Below are positions 38,081 through 48,914 of a DNA stretch of 64,000 nucleotides, piece by piece; the stretch's first letter is position 1, and every line of letters begins with the position of its first letter. The DNA comes from Epiperipatus broadwayi (Eukaryota > Onychophora > Udeonychophora > Euonychophora > Peripatidae). Below the pieces are notes generated by a model. That model was not told the DNA's origin and ran no database searches. It worked only from the letters and a program-made list of their open reading frames with translations. The position numbers and the translations under genes are program-made. The stretch is taken from positions 1,176,001 to 1,240,000 of the forward strand of contig JAQFVV010006295.1 of NCBI GenBank assembly GCA_028023455.1, written 5' to 3'.

Positions 38081-38268
38081 GCTTCAGATTGACCTATATA
38101 AGTTGGAATTTATGTTAAAGATAAGACAGTCATTCTTATCTTTATAAAGTCACTATCTTGCATTGAGATTTGAGAGGTCCCTCTATAGTCAAAAAATACA
38201 TTGTTTGACTATATAAATGTTTAAGGTGCATGTGAAAAGGTTAAAGCCTTTCTCTAAAAGTATTTGCC
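38081..38268. repeat. Third arm of the 37.5-kb palindrome family
   Basis: GCTTCAGATTGACCTATATA, then TTTATAAAGTCACTATCTTG, GAGAGGTCCCTCTATAGTC and CCTTTCTCTAAAAGTATTT follow the order and direction of the palindrome's right arm. It looks like a half element left beside the full one. Confidence 0.75.
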
Positions 38269-39581
38269 ATCTAATGAGTATCACTTAGCATGCCAATACT
38301 GTTAGTCTAGACAATATCAGTTGGCATTTTAAAATATTCAATATTATATTGCATTATCATTGATTCTTAACTCATTAAAAAAATTTGAAGCAAATCCATT
38401 CAATAGGAATATGATAAAAATCAGTTTTAAGATTTTGCCCAAATAGAATTTCTGAGTTGAATAAAAGTATTACTTTCTTTAAAATTACGTTTTTTATTAG
38501 CAATAAAAGCAGTAATAAAAAATAAAGTGATTCCAAATAAAACGTCTGATCTCAATTAAAATATATAAATGCTTATATATATGAAAAACAAAAACAAGTT
38601 ATTCACGTAACTTGCTATCACTTGTTATTAATGATCATATATATATATATATGGGTATAATGAACATTAATAAATATATAGTTTTACTCTGATTTGTCCT
38701 GGAATAGATTTTATTTAAAAATAAAGATATTGTTGAATATAGAAAAGTTAAATGTAAAAATCTAATAGTAATTAACTACAAGAATGTAATTGTCAAAATT
38801 ATAATAAAAAGTAAGAAAATTTATGGACTATATTAAGAACACAAATATTTACATTATATATATATAGTAAAGTCCAATTTAATGAATACAATTGGTTTCC
38901 AAGGGACTTCACTAATATGATATTTTATTCATCAGTACATTAGAATTTATGCATTTAGGTATAATCTATTCAAGGCCCATACCTTTAAGCAAAGTCATAT
39001 GAAATCAAAAATATAAAAATATATACGGAATTAATTTATTATATTCAATATTTATACATTATACTGACAAAATTGAACATATAAAATTTATCACACACCA
39101 TTTGATTTTATGAGTTTTCATTATATTACAATATAAACTACTTAATTTGGAAATTTCCTACACTATTCTGTATATTTATTATTATTTCAGCCATAATTTT
39201 TAAAAATGCATTCCATATTCAGAACTTAGGTCTTGAATAGTTTACTAGTCTTTAGCCTGAAAACCATTTCTTTTTGGACATTCGTATTTGTTATTAATTC
39301 CATGTTTTTAGCTTATGGTTATAAATATTATGCGATATGTTTGTTGAAATAATTAAAAAATATAGCATTTTTACTGCTAAAGATATAAATAAAGAGGTAA
39401 AGGAGTAAATTGGTAACAAAACCCATATAATGTTTTAGTAAAATGTTCCATAAAGAAGTGAAAATGACATTGAATGACAAGCAATAGCATTCTTCATAAT
39501 ATTTATGGTCATTGATAGAACTATTTTTTTAAAAGCAATGTAGCACAAATAAAATGAATTAAATTGGTATATAAAGCTTAC

Positions 39582-39697
39582 AAAACTCATTTGTTGGTCA
39601 TCATTTAAGTCAGATAGAAGGTTTTTGCCATTCAATTTGTACATTGCACAAACTGTATATGCTACAGGATCTATTATATATATTGAAGACACTATTT
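39582..39697 (-). CDS. Gene B candidate exon 2
   Basis: On the minus strand, AAAATAAATTTCAG precedes 116 bases and GTTTT|GTAAGC follows. The frame is two bases plus 38 codons: IVSSIYIIDPVAYTVCAMYK, then LNGKNLLSDLNDDQQMSF. The first two bases (AA) join the G left by exon 1 to make Glu, so the phases agree. The mix of residues, including Asp, Pro, Cys and Gln, is unlike chance AT-rich frames. It ends in phase 0. No family recognised. The following exons should lie at lower coordinates; the 35028-35151 segment is only a weak possibility. Confidence 0.45.
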
Positions 39698-39769
39698 CTG
39701 AAATTTATTTTGAACAGTTTTTATTTTTAAATAATATCAGAAGACTTTCAGCTACAATTAGAGAACTAC

Positions 39770-39836
39770 CATAAAAAATCTCGATAGGTATAATTTTTTT
39801 CTTTCTCACAAAAGTATGCTTTGATTCTGAAATCAT
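39770..39836 (-). CDS. Gene B candidate first coding exon
   Basis: ATG at 39836-39834 begins 22 codons plus one base (MISESKHTFVRKKKIIPIEI and on to FY). The donor is ATG|GTAGTT, weaker than consensus, and the intron would be only 72 bases. The same frame is open upstream as far as a TAA about 70 bases before the ATG, so an upstream acceptor cannot be excluded. A basic patch (RKKK) is visible; no signal peptide or membrane segment. The CpG-containing segment with a YY1-like motif about 140 bases upstream would suit a promoter. Product not recognised. Confidence 0.4.
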
Positions 39837-39972
39837 ATTTTTAAACTTGTAGAATAATTGCGATTTTTTTATTATTATTATCAAACTAACAATCACATGA
39901 CAGTTTTCTTAATGATAATAATCGAGTTTTAAATTTTGTGTTTCAATATGGTTTGGGTGGTTCTTGTAATTC

Positions 39973-39983
39973 AAAATGGCGGC
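39973..39983. promoter_or_regulatory. YY1-like motif, possible gene B promoter
   Basis: AAAATGGCGGC on the plus strand (GCCGCCATTTT on the minus) matches the YY1 consensus. It lies in one of the few CpG-containing patches of the neighbourhood, about 140 bases upstream of the candidate gene B start codon. YY1 sites commonly sit close to transcription starts in animals. Function here is inferred. Confidence 0.35.
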
Positions 39984-39999
39984 CGTGAGCGCATACTAA

Positions 40000-42085
40000 A
40001 TCAGCACCAAAATAGGTTTACAAGTTATTAGTTACTGGGTACATTTTAACATAGATGATTGCAGTACAATTAAAGGTTAAATAGAAATATTTTACAGTGT
40101 AGAAATATTTACATTAGCAATTATACATTTATTATTATTTGTAATCATTTCTTTCTTTTTACTTATTTATGTGTTCCAAATCAAACTTTATTGTTCATAA
40201 AAAGTTACATTGTTAAAAAATACATAGTTGAAAACTACATAGCTTTGGAACAAACAGATAAATATTATTGTTACATTTAAAATAGATTTTTAGGCAGGTA
40301 TCTGATAAATGTAAACTTGAAAATTGTGTATTTGCCTATGTTCTATTTTCATTGTCTGAGGGTTCCAAATTTTGTAAATTTCAGGAGATGATCAATGCTT
40401 AATTTATATATATATTCAAAAATGAAAAAAATATATTAATAAAAAAATTCACAGCAATTATACACAGATTTATATTCATAGGCGTATTTATATATTACTA
40501 ATTTGTTTTTCAGGATCTATTTTGAATGACTATATATATACTAACATAAACAAATCCATTATATATATTTTATTAGAAACAAAATTTTCAGAAAATTGCA
40601 CATTGTGTATAAACAAACAATATTTTAAAATTAAATGTAGATTTGAAATTGCAGTTATTATTAAAGATTTAATATGCTGAAACAAAGTGGCATAAAAAAA
40701 AAAAAAAATTATCTTTTTAAATAGATTATAATAAAGTTGATTGCGCATATTTATAAAAAATCTTATTAGTAAAAAAAGATGTTTTAAATTTTCATTTATA
40801 ACTTTTTTCCCCCTTAGGATTTGTTTAAAATTTCAGTCCATTTGAATCATTAGAGGAGAAATCGTAACTTGATCAAAATATTAAAACTGCAAAAATAAAT
40901 AATAGTTGTCTTTTGTAGTTTGACTTTTAATTAATTAAAAAATAAATCATACAACTTTGTTAATATTTAACTAAAAATTAATTTTAAAGATGTATTTAAT
41001 TTGTGCGTGTATTTATTATTTCAAGTGCTTCCATCTGCTGAGTGAAAAGATAAATGTTATTTGAAGGTTATCATGTTTTGCAATTTGTTTCTTATTTTTT
41101 GTAATACAAAAAAATATTACACAAAAATCATATTTAGTCAATCATTTTAATTAAATAGAATGAAATTAATAATTGAATAAGTTAGTCTCTGGACATTTTT
41201 GTTTTTTATTGCTGAATAGTATTTAAATTTGGAATTTTTTGGTTTCAATCCTACTTACACATATAAATATATCAATGCAACCGAGATCTGAATATAATGT
41301 TAGTTTATATATATATTAATGAAAATATGCAAATAACATTGTTGAGGCAAAATATCTAAAAGTGTATTTAAAATACACATTTAATACCTTGCATATTTTC
41401 TCACTCTTTTTTTAAAGGCAATTTGCATTTTTTTTTGCTATATCTAGATGTAGCAATTATGATTTGAAATAATTTATAAGCAATAGTCTTTTCAAATAGT
41501 CTAGCTTGTAATTGCATTTGATATATTGTTGGATTATTGAATTAATTTTTGGGAATAGTATAAATTGGGAAAGTAAAATATTTTACATTATCATGATGAA
41601 TAATCTCATCTTTTGAGGATTTTTAAAATAGTGAAAATAGATTTTCTTTAATTTTTATGTTTTAACTTGGTAAATTTTACAGTTGACCAGTATCCTATCA
41701 TCTAAGTTTCTGTGTTTTTAATCATTCTGGTTTATTTGATATCAATGCTGATTTATATCAATATTATTTAATACTTACATAAAAAAAAATTCTGACTTTT
41801 CCATGCACATTTTGAGTTTTGTGTGTGTGTGTTAATTTCTTTAAAAATAATCTATAAAATATTCATCTCATTATCATTATTATATTATGTATAAGGTGTA
41901 TTGTTATAATACTTTATTCATAATCAATTAAATAGAAATATATATTTTTTAAATAAATTAATGCATCTGATCCCCCCCCCTCCTTAGTTTCTTTCCTCAG
42001 TGTGTTATTATAACTTAAGTCACAATAGTAAATTGTTCAACTGTTCTTATCGTTGAATATATTTTTATATAAAACTGAAATAAGA
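40000..42085. other. AT-rich stretch without recognisable genes
   Basis: Noncoding AT-rich sequence with several (TA)n runs and C9 near 41972. An acceptor-like pyrimidine tract ends at 40818 but every following frame closes within 12 codons. Confidence 0.4.
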
Positions 42086-42092
42086 AAGAGGG

Positions 42093-42480
42093 ATGGGTGA
42101 CTCAAACTGGGTAAAAGATATTAGAAATAGAAAACAAACCTTTATTGGTCTACCGTTTGCTTTATTACCAAAGCATAAATATTGGAAACAATTTTTGAAA
42201 ATTGGTGATATATTAAAAAGAGTAGCAAGATTAGTTACCGAATTCAGAACGAAGTATCTAATTCCATTGATTCAGGATTGTGCTTAAAAAATGCTCATTC
42301 TGATAAAGAAATGGAGAACTTATATACATATATAAAATGCTTATGAATAGACGAAATATCATTTAACGCTAGATTTTGAAAAGATTTGAAAGATGTAAAT
42401 GCAATGAATAAATTTGGATGCGAGGTTAGTAACTAAAAAGAATATAGATTTAAGGAATTTATGGGGACGACGACGACTCA
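42093..42480 (+). pseudogene. Unidentified decayed coding sequence
   Basis: A 64-codon frame from 42093 reads MGDSNWVKDIRNRKQTF and later LPKHKYWKQFLKIG, ending at a TAA near 42287. Past small shifts, more protein-like sequence continues, such as HSDKEMENLYTYIK, DLKDVNAMNKFGCEVSN and KEYRFKEFMGTTTT. Rich charged residues and continuity over several frames suggest a mutated coding region, probably of a mobile element. Its 3' part runs into the direct repeat at 42430-42770. Family not recognised. Confidence 0.3.
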
Positions 42481-42770
42481 TATATATTAGGATTTTTTTT
42501 TAAGAAAGTGAACATATATATATATATATAAACTTGCAGAATATATGTATTTCAAGATTGTACAGAATTCAATTCAGTAATCATTGATCATGAAATACAA
42601 AGTAATTATTAGTAGAAAGCTATAGAGAAAAAAATATTAAGAAAGACATTTAACAACAGTAAAAATTTCTAGCTTTTAGAAAATTTTATCAATTATGTCA
42701 ATAAAAGATAACCTAAATAAGATCAAAAGAAAAATGTAGAGACTGTACTAAAATCTACCTTATAGATAGT
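42430..42770. repeat. Long direct repeat, left copy
   Basis: Runs from TAACTAAAAAGAATATAG to CTTATAGATAGT. It matches 46413-46777 closely over its whole length; main differences are a 20-base segment missing here and poly-T/(TA)n length changes. Outside these exact borders the two loci share nothing. Confidence 0.9.
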
Positions 42771-43149
42771 GTAACGGTCAGGTTTGTACATTTGCTCAAC
42801 AGACTGAGAGTCCAAGCCAGAGAACCAAAAGCTGACCAAATCGGGATAGTAATACCCTACGTCTGATCATACCTTAACTCTCTCACTTGTGCTTCCAAGT
42901 CAACCCATCGCGAATGACATGCCTGAGGTTACACTCGATATCTCTTTAATCACGTTCCAGCAATAGCAAAGCAGTAAAACATGAGACATTCCCCCCTATT
43001 ACATATTCTATTATATAACTTAACTAGTGATTCATAAGATAATGAGCAAGTAATGAGACTGAGACAAATTTATATTTCATAAATTTAATATAACATTTAA
43101 TAAATACTAAAGCATAGTAAGTTGTGTATAGCTAGCTCACACGCAGGTG

Positions 43150-43435
43150 AGTGGATACTAGGGTTATAAAATAATATTACAAAGCATTGAGTGGATTCTC
43201 TAGGTTATAAAATAATATTACAAAGCAATGAGTGGATTCTCAGGGTTATAAAATAATATTACAAAGCAATGAGTGGATTCTCAGGGTTATAAAACAATAT
43301 TACAAAGCATTGAGTGGATTCTCAGTTATAAAATAATATTACAAAGCAATGAGTGTATTCTCTAGGTTATAAAATAATATCACAAAGCAATGGGTGGATT
43401 TTCAGGTATAAAACAATATTACAAAGCAATGGACT
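43150..43435. repeat. 41-bp tandem repeat, seven units
   Basis: The unit is GAGTGGATTCTCAGGGTTAT followed by AAAATAATATTACAAAGCAA and T. Seven copies vary at a few positions and by 2-3 base indels. Confidence 0.9.
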
Positions 43436-43957
43436 TTTTAATAAGCTTATGTCATCTTTCATGTTCTAATTCATGCTATGTCTTATATATTTGAAATCGG
43501 TTATAGTTAGCTAGAGCGATCGATTAATTGGCTTATGATAAAGTTATATTATTATTAAGTTTAAGATTATATCATTATTACTAAGTTTAAGTTTATATTA
43601 TAATTACTAAGTTTAAGTTTATATTATAAATATATTCAAAATCATATTATAGAGACATTTGCGTGATATATAATTGTTATACAGATAAACACATTAAATC
43701 AGATTCTAGATCGGATCAACGCCGAAGTTACTTTCTAGGGAAACTGAATTGAGAAGTGGTGGCAGTGGAACGTCAGATTCTAGTGCGTTAGAAACTATAG
43801 TATCAGATAAGTGCGACTCGAATGCATTCTTAATTGGGTTTATTACCTAGTAAACGGTTCCCTAACCGATCTGCTTGCTATAATGGAAGAGGCCTTTTAA
43901 TTAAATGAACAGAAGATTGGCTTATGAGCCCTTTGGAAACGCTTTGGTTCCGTTAAG

Positions 43958-44053
43958 TACGAATAACTGTCACATTTGCCTAAACTTTCGAGGCGTGACT
44001 TGATGAAATACGAAGAAATGTCGCAGTTGCCTAAACTTTCGAGGCGTGACTGG
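43958..44053. repeat. 51-bp direct duplication
   Basis: TTGCCTAAACTTTCGAGGCG with TGACT occurs twice, each after TACGAA...TGTC. The units are 43958-44008 and 44009-44053 (second shorter). CpG-containing against an AT-rich background. Confidence 0.85.
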
Positions 44054-44389
44054 ACGTGGAACAATCTTGAGATGGGCCATTATAGACATAGCAAGTAGAT
44101 ATGCATATTTATGCAAATTAGCAATACATTCGCAACGCTAAATTAATATTTTATAAATTAATTACGCCAAAATCTTAGCTTCTTCAGTGCTACTACCACC
44201 GGTCAGTTCATAAATGAGCTTATTAAATTATATGATAAAGGCGATAATGAGAATCTGATTTAAGGTTATCTGCATAGCTACTTATTCTCTAATTAAACGA
44301 AGTTATAGCAAACTTAAGATTTTTTAGAACTGGGAACATTAGTTATATGTAGTATAACTACATCTAATATCAAACTGATTTTTAAATAA

Positions 44390-44770
44390 TAAAATATGAG
44401 TTATAAAATAGCTCACGCAAATTATTGATTTTTAAATAAATTACTCATCTTAAATAATTCGTCAAAATAGACCTTACTAATAATGCAAAATGTGTTTTAA
44501 ATAACGAATGCAAATCTATATTTTAAATAGCTTGCGTAAAATATACTTTTTCAAATAACTGGCAAAATACATATTTTAAATCACTTACGCAAATATAATT
44601 CTTAAATAACTTGGGCAAAATCTGCGTTTTAAATAACATACGCAATATATACGTTTTAACTAACTTTAGCAAACCTTTTCATTTTAGATAACTTGAGAAA
44701 AGATGCGTTTTAAATAATATACGCAAAATATACATTTTAAATAACTTTAGCAAAAGATTTTAAATCACTT
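44390..44770. repeat. Degenerate short-unit tandem repeat (TTTTAAATAACTTACGC)
   Basis: The phrase TTTTAAATAACNTACGCAAA with variants recurs roughly every 25-40 bases about ten times, followed in most units by ATATAC or similar. Strongly diverged, so older than the 41-bp array beside it. Confidence 0.7.
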
Positions 44771-45233
44771 ATTCGGGCATTATAAATATCGATTCACTCT
44801 ATCACAAATATAATTCAGAAAAGAGTCTTGACTATATTCTTTATATCGCAATACTCTTGATATGATAAAAGAGATTACTAACTCCCCATCTCCTGATAAT
44901 TTATTAACACACAAGACTCCGTTCCGATAAAACACAGCATAAATCAATAAACATGAACTTAAAACTAAAGATAGATGGCATAAGAATAAATTGCATAAAA
45001 TGAACAATACGATGATAATTTAGAAATAGGAATTTGTTGTATGGTTTTATAGAAACTAGACGTTTAGGATTATTTAAAATTATTAATGATCAAGCAAGAA
45101 TTTGGAGAGTGTTCTAAGATTTAAACAAATTTAAGATAAACATTTTAGTTGAACATTTAGAAAATATAATTAATTATGTGATTTAGTTAGCTAGCTTTCA
45201 TTTAAAATATGTTTTAGTTATGGAATTTAATAT

Positions 45234-45660
45234 TTGGCAGAAAGGATTTACCGGAAAGTCTTTAAGGCATGGTTCATTACGCTTCTCTTTATATTCAGTC
45301 AGGCTGGGCTTCTCTTAGGTTTTAGTCTGGATGTAGCTTCGCAAATTTATCTCTGTGGCAGCTTTCCCCATTTCTCTGGTCAGGAACTCTCTGGTCTCTC
45401 AGGTATAGCTTTTTTTCTTACTGTGTTGGGCATGGTGGGGGTTTTCTCTCATCGGTAGCCGCTCGTGGAAGAGCAAACGGCTGTCTCTTTGTCTCTAGCC
45501 CACTGTCATCTTTGGAGCAGCTTGGATGGTAGCTTTTTAAGATTTAGCTTTCTTAAACGGCAGGAACAGTTTTCTTATTTAACTTCAGCTCTGCTCTTCG
45601 GAAATAATTTCAGCAGCAAACACAATTTTCACAGCAACAGCAACAGGAAAAATTAACACG
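45234..45660. other. GC-richer island, unassigned
   Basis: A stretch with frequent CTCT/GGTCTC words and a hydrophobic 74-codon plus-strand frame that lacks an ATG at its start (it would begin TTG). It ends beside a GATGATGATGATGGATGG microsatellite at ~45661. I cannot tell whether it is a noncoding part of a mobile element or an old exon. Confidence 0.3.
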
Positions 45661-46412
45661 GATGATGATGATGATGGATGGATGGATGAAAGAGATTTTG
45701 ATGGCTATTTTGGCCCTTTTTATACTGTATTTTTGACAGTAGTAACCTCCTACTTTGAGTCATGCCACATCACAAGACGACTAGTTTCGAACTAGCCTTT
45801 AACCAAATATCCAGTTAGTAAAATATTTAGTATATCTAAATCTGGACTTGGTAGGCTCTATTGTTTTAATTGACGTCATGGTTAAAAGATATATTTTTAA
45901 GAGAATGGTCACAAGCAATTTGTATGGATTTTTGTATAGATTTATGCCTGACTGAATATTATAATTGGTCTTGGTTATAATTTTTAACTAGGTCAAATTT
46001 TGGTTAAAGATTTATTTTTAGAACGAAGTGTTAAAACTGATAAAACTTTCTGCTTGTAATTTTAAGCATTGAAAACTTGGAAATTATTTAAAATAAATAC
46101 TGACTTAAAAAAAATAATTATTTAGAAAGAATATTGAAAAATAAGTAATATTATAAATTTAAACTTATTATGCTGCTATATAGATAAATTTTAATTACAC
46201 AGTTATGTTTATTTCAGTTTTAACAAATCTAACTGAATATGCCCGTATATAAATATTTGAGACTGTATTTTTATATTTATAATTGATAGGACGATTATAT
46301 ACGCACATACTCGCAATATTATAAGCACAAAGTTTTTAAAATTTACGAAATACACGCTCTCTGAGTGCAACAAATATATACTATTATCGAAGATAATAAG
46401 GTGAAACAGGTC

Positions 46413-46777
46413 TAACTAAAAAGAATATAGATTTAAGGAATTTATGGGGGGACGGGACGACGACTCATATATATTAGGATTTTTTTTTTTTAAGAAAGTG
46501 AACATACATATATATAAACTTGGAGAATATATGTATTTCAATATTGTACAGAATTCAATTCAGTAATCATTGACCATGAAATATAAAGTAATTATTAGTA
46601 GAAAGCTATAGAGAAAAAAATATTAAGAAAGACATTTAACAACAATAAAAATTTCTAGCTTTTAGAAATGCTGACATAAATTTAAGCTAATTTTATCAAT
46701 TATGTCAAGAAAAGATAACCTAAATAAGATCAAAAGAAAAATGAAGAGACTGTACTAAAATCTACCTTATAGATAGT
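46413..46777. repeat. Long direct repeat, right copy
   Basis: Second copy of 42430-42770, retaining the 20-base TGCTGACATAAATTTAAGCT segment absent from the left copy. It ends at the same ATAGATAGT border and then continues into unrelated AATATTAAAA sequence. Confidence 0.9.
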
Positions 46778-46989
46778 AATATTAAAAAAGCAATTCAGCA
46801 TTAAATTTATTAATTGTAATAAGCCAATATTTTCAGAAAGTAATGTCTAAAACAGGGATAGGCAGATATTTTTAAGATAAGGATTATTTATAATCCAGCA
46901 TGTATATATTTCAATGTAATAATAATAATTACAAATAATATTTATTTATTATCAAGAAATTTGATATAAAAGCATGAAAATTTATTGGG

Positions 46990-48400
46990 CTGTTGAAGAT
47001 TTGCATTGCATGTTGTCTACTAATCTTGAATATCTGAATATATAATTATTAATTATTACTCTTGCAACAGGATTCTAAGTGGTCTTCTATGAGATGGAAT
47101 AGAAATTTTGACATATTTATATTCTTTATTCATAAAACTCCAAAAATGATTTTTAGGTTCTGAACTATGTGCTTTTAAAATTATATAATTTTTCATGAGA
47201 ATTTCATTTCAAAACTCCTTTCTGCAGCCAAAATAATATATATATTGTTTATATTTTAGTCCTTTATTCCATATCAAATTACCAAATGAATAATTCAAGA
47301 AAATAACTATTGGTTCCAGTCTGGTAGATTCTTGGAAACATCTCTCATATTTCCAAATGAAGAGTTATTATTTCCTTATAATATTTATCTTTGTTCAATG
47401 TACATCCACTTTTTGACACTTCATCAGAAATAATTTTGAAAATGTTCCAATTCATTGTTTATCAACTGTACAAATAACAACTTTAACTTATTTTTAAAGT
47501 ATTAATATATCCAGTCATTTCAACTATTTTGTTTTTTTCCTTGTAATTGTTAAGTCAATTCTTAAGCTAGTTAGTTATACCAGTGATAAAAGCTGAATCC
47601 ATCAACCGAATGTCTTTACTGTATTCAATTTATACATCATCACTTGACTTTACAAAATCTTTTCCTCTTGTAATAGATTCTTGAACCATTGTAAAAATAT
47701 TACTCAAATTAATCACTGAATCTGCTTGATATAACAATTCACCATAATTAGATTCATTTTTTGCTATTTGAACTCCAAAAATATTTCTCTGAAGACTTTT
47801 CCCTTAAATGGAGTTTACAGTTTTCATGCAAATTTCCACAATATGATATACATTTAGAATTTTACAGCAGAAGATTTGTTTGTAAATAATGCAATCATTT
47901 GAAAGGAAATCGGTAAGTCATCATCTCTGGAACACATTCATAAATTCATCAACTGTTTTGTCTATTACAGCAATGTATCTTTTTAAAATAATTAAAATCT
48001 TCTTACACCTTTTAAGCAAAAAATATTTATTATTATAATTACAATTTCAACTGTTCCTTGCAGTCTTCTTCAGATCTGCGAGGAACAGTCGAAACTGTAA
48101 TTATAATAATATTTTTACTTAAAAGGTGTAAGAAGATTATAGTTATTTTAAAAAGATATATTGTTGTATATGAAGAAACAAAATTAAGGAAGAAGTGTTC
48201 TGTCTATTGACAGTGCCCCATCAGATATCATTGATACAACTTTATAAATGGAATTTTTTTTTTCTCTGCTATACATTTTGTGAAATCACTGTAAACATCT
48301 TCACTTTATGTTCTCATCTTTAAAGGTAATATTGTTAATAATTTTTATTTCACATTCATATTCTTAATAAAAATAAAAAAATTCTTACAAAAATACAAAG
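46990..48400 (-). pseudogene. Second decayed hAT transposase, ZBED/FAM200-like
   Basis: The minus strand read across frames gives, in family order: EDVYSDFTKCIAEKKKIPF then an SMISDGA-like segment (~48,215-48,290), a DCIIYKQ segment in place of the family's HCIIHQQ (~47,890), VEMTGYINTLKNKLKL (~47,500), VSKSGCTLNKDKYYKEIITL (~47,400) and NHFWSFMNKE (~47,150). Stops and shifts throughout make it a fossil. A 203-bp palindrome has inserted at 47966-48168. It is in the same orientation as, but diverged from, the relic at 15080-17060, and it lies in the large gene A intron. The C-terminal dimerisation region is not clear. Confidence 0.65.
47966..48168. mobile_element. 203-bp palindromic element inserted in the hAT relic
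   Basis: The ends TACAGCAATGTATCTTTTTA and its inverse (TAAAAAGATATATTGTTGTA) start and finish the element. CTTCTTACACCTTTTAAGC is mirrored by CTTAAAAGGTGTAAGAAG, and ACTGTTCCT by AGGAACAGT. The centre holds GCAGTCTTCTTCAGATCTGC, relating it to the TTTCGACTGT family. Terminal TA fits a Tc1/mariner-like target. Reading on either side resumes the hAT relic. Confidence 0.75.
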
Positions 48401-48666
48401 CTGCAGAATATCAAGTATATTGGGAGAAGTATTATAGTGCAAGGGAAAACAAATGCAGTCAGTCATATTTTCAATTAGTTGTTAAGCAAGATTATCATCT
48501 CTGTACTATATGTAACTCTTCTTGCAGAAAAGTTGTACATCTTTAATTGTTGGAAATAATTTTATTTCTTAATTTGCAAAAGATTTCTTATGTTTTGTTA
48601 ATTCCTAACTCATATGAAATTATTAAACTTCACATGATCACCATTTCTTATGCTTTCTCATAACTG

Positions 48667-48910
48667 TTATTAAAACAGGCCAAGCTCTCCATACAGTAGT
48701 GCCACTCAGTGCAAGCCAGAGTAATCAATGGATGCCAGAAGGCTTGAAATCCCTACCTAGTGCCTACTCATCCAATATCCCTAGACTAGTTTCTAGCTTG
48801 TGGCTTTCATCAGTGAGGAGCGATTATGCACAAGCTTTCTGGTATCCATTGATTACTCTGGCTTGCACTGAGTGGCACAACTGTATGGAGAGTTTTGCCT
48901 GTTTTAATAA
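48667..48910. mobile_element. Foldback MITE, copy 1
   Basis: The ~80-bp inverted arms start TTATTAAAACAGGC and contain CTCTCCATACAG, GCCACTCAGTGCAAGCCAGA and GTAATCAATGGATGCCAGAA. The interior ~85 bp includes GCTTGTGGCTTTCATCAGTG. Copy 2 is at 57703-57974. Both are preceded by the same CACATGATCACNATTTCTTA segment. Confidence 0.85.
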
Positions 48911-48914
48911 ATTA

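Larger units (their letters stand above)
42771..46412. other. 3.6-kb block enclosed by direct repeats, possible mobile element
   Basis: The block starts GTAACGGTCAGG and is compositionally unlike its surroundings, with several GC-richer patches (42,780-42,960; 43,700-44,060; 45,230-45,800). It contains three tandem repeats but no recognisable protein. The enclosing repeats lack TG...CA ends, and no primer-binding site or polypurine tract adjoins them, so an ordinary LTR retrotransposon is unlikely. It could be a tandem segmental duplication unit of ~4 kb or an unusual element. Confidence 0.45.

Noticed and set aside
42430-46777. LTR retrotransposon with 350-bp LTRs
   Set aside because: No TG...CA termini, no tRNA-complementary primer site after the left repeat, no polypurine tract before the right repeat, and no gag or pol readable inside.
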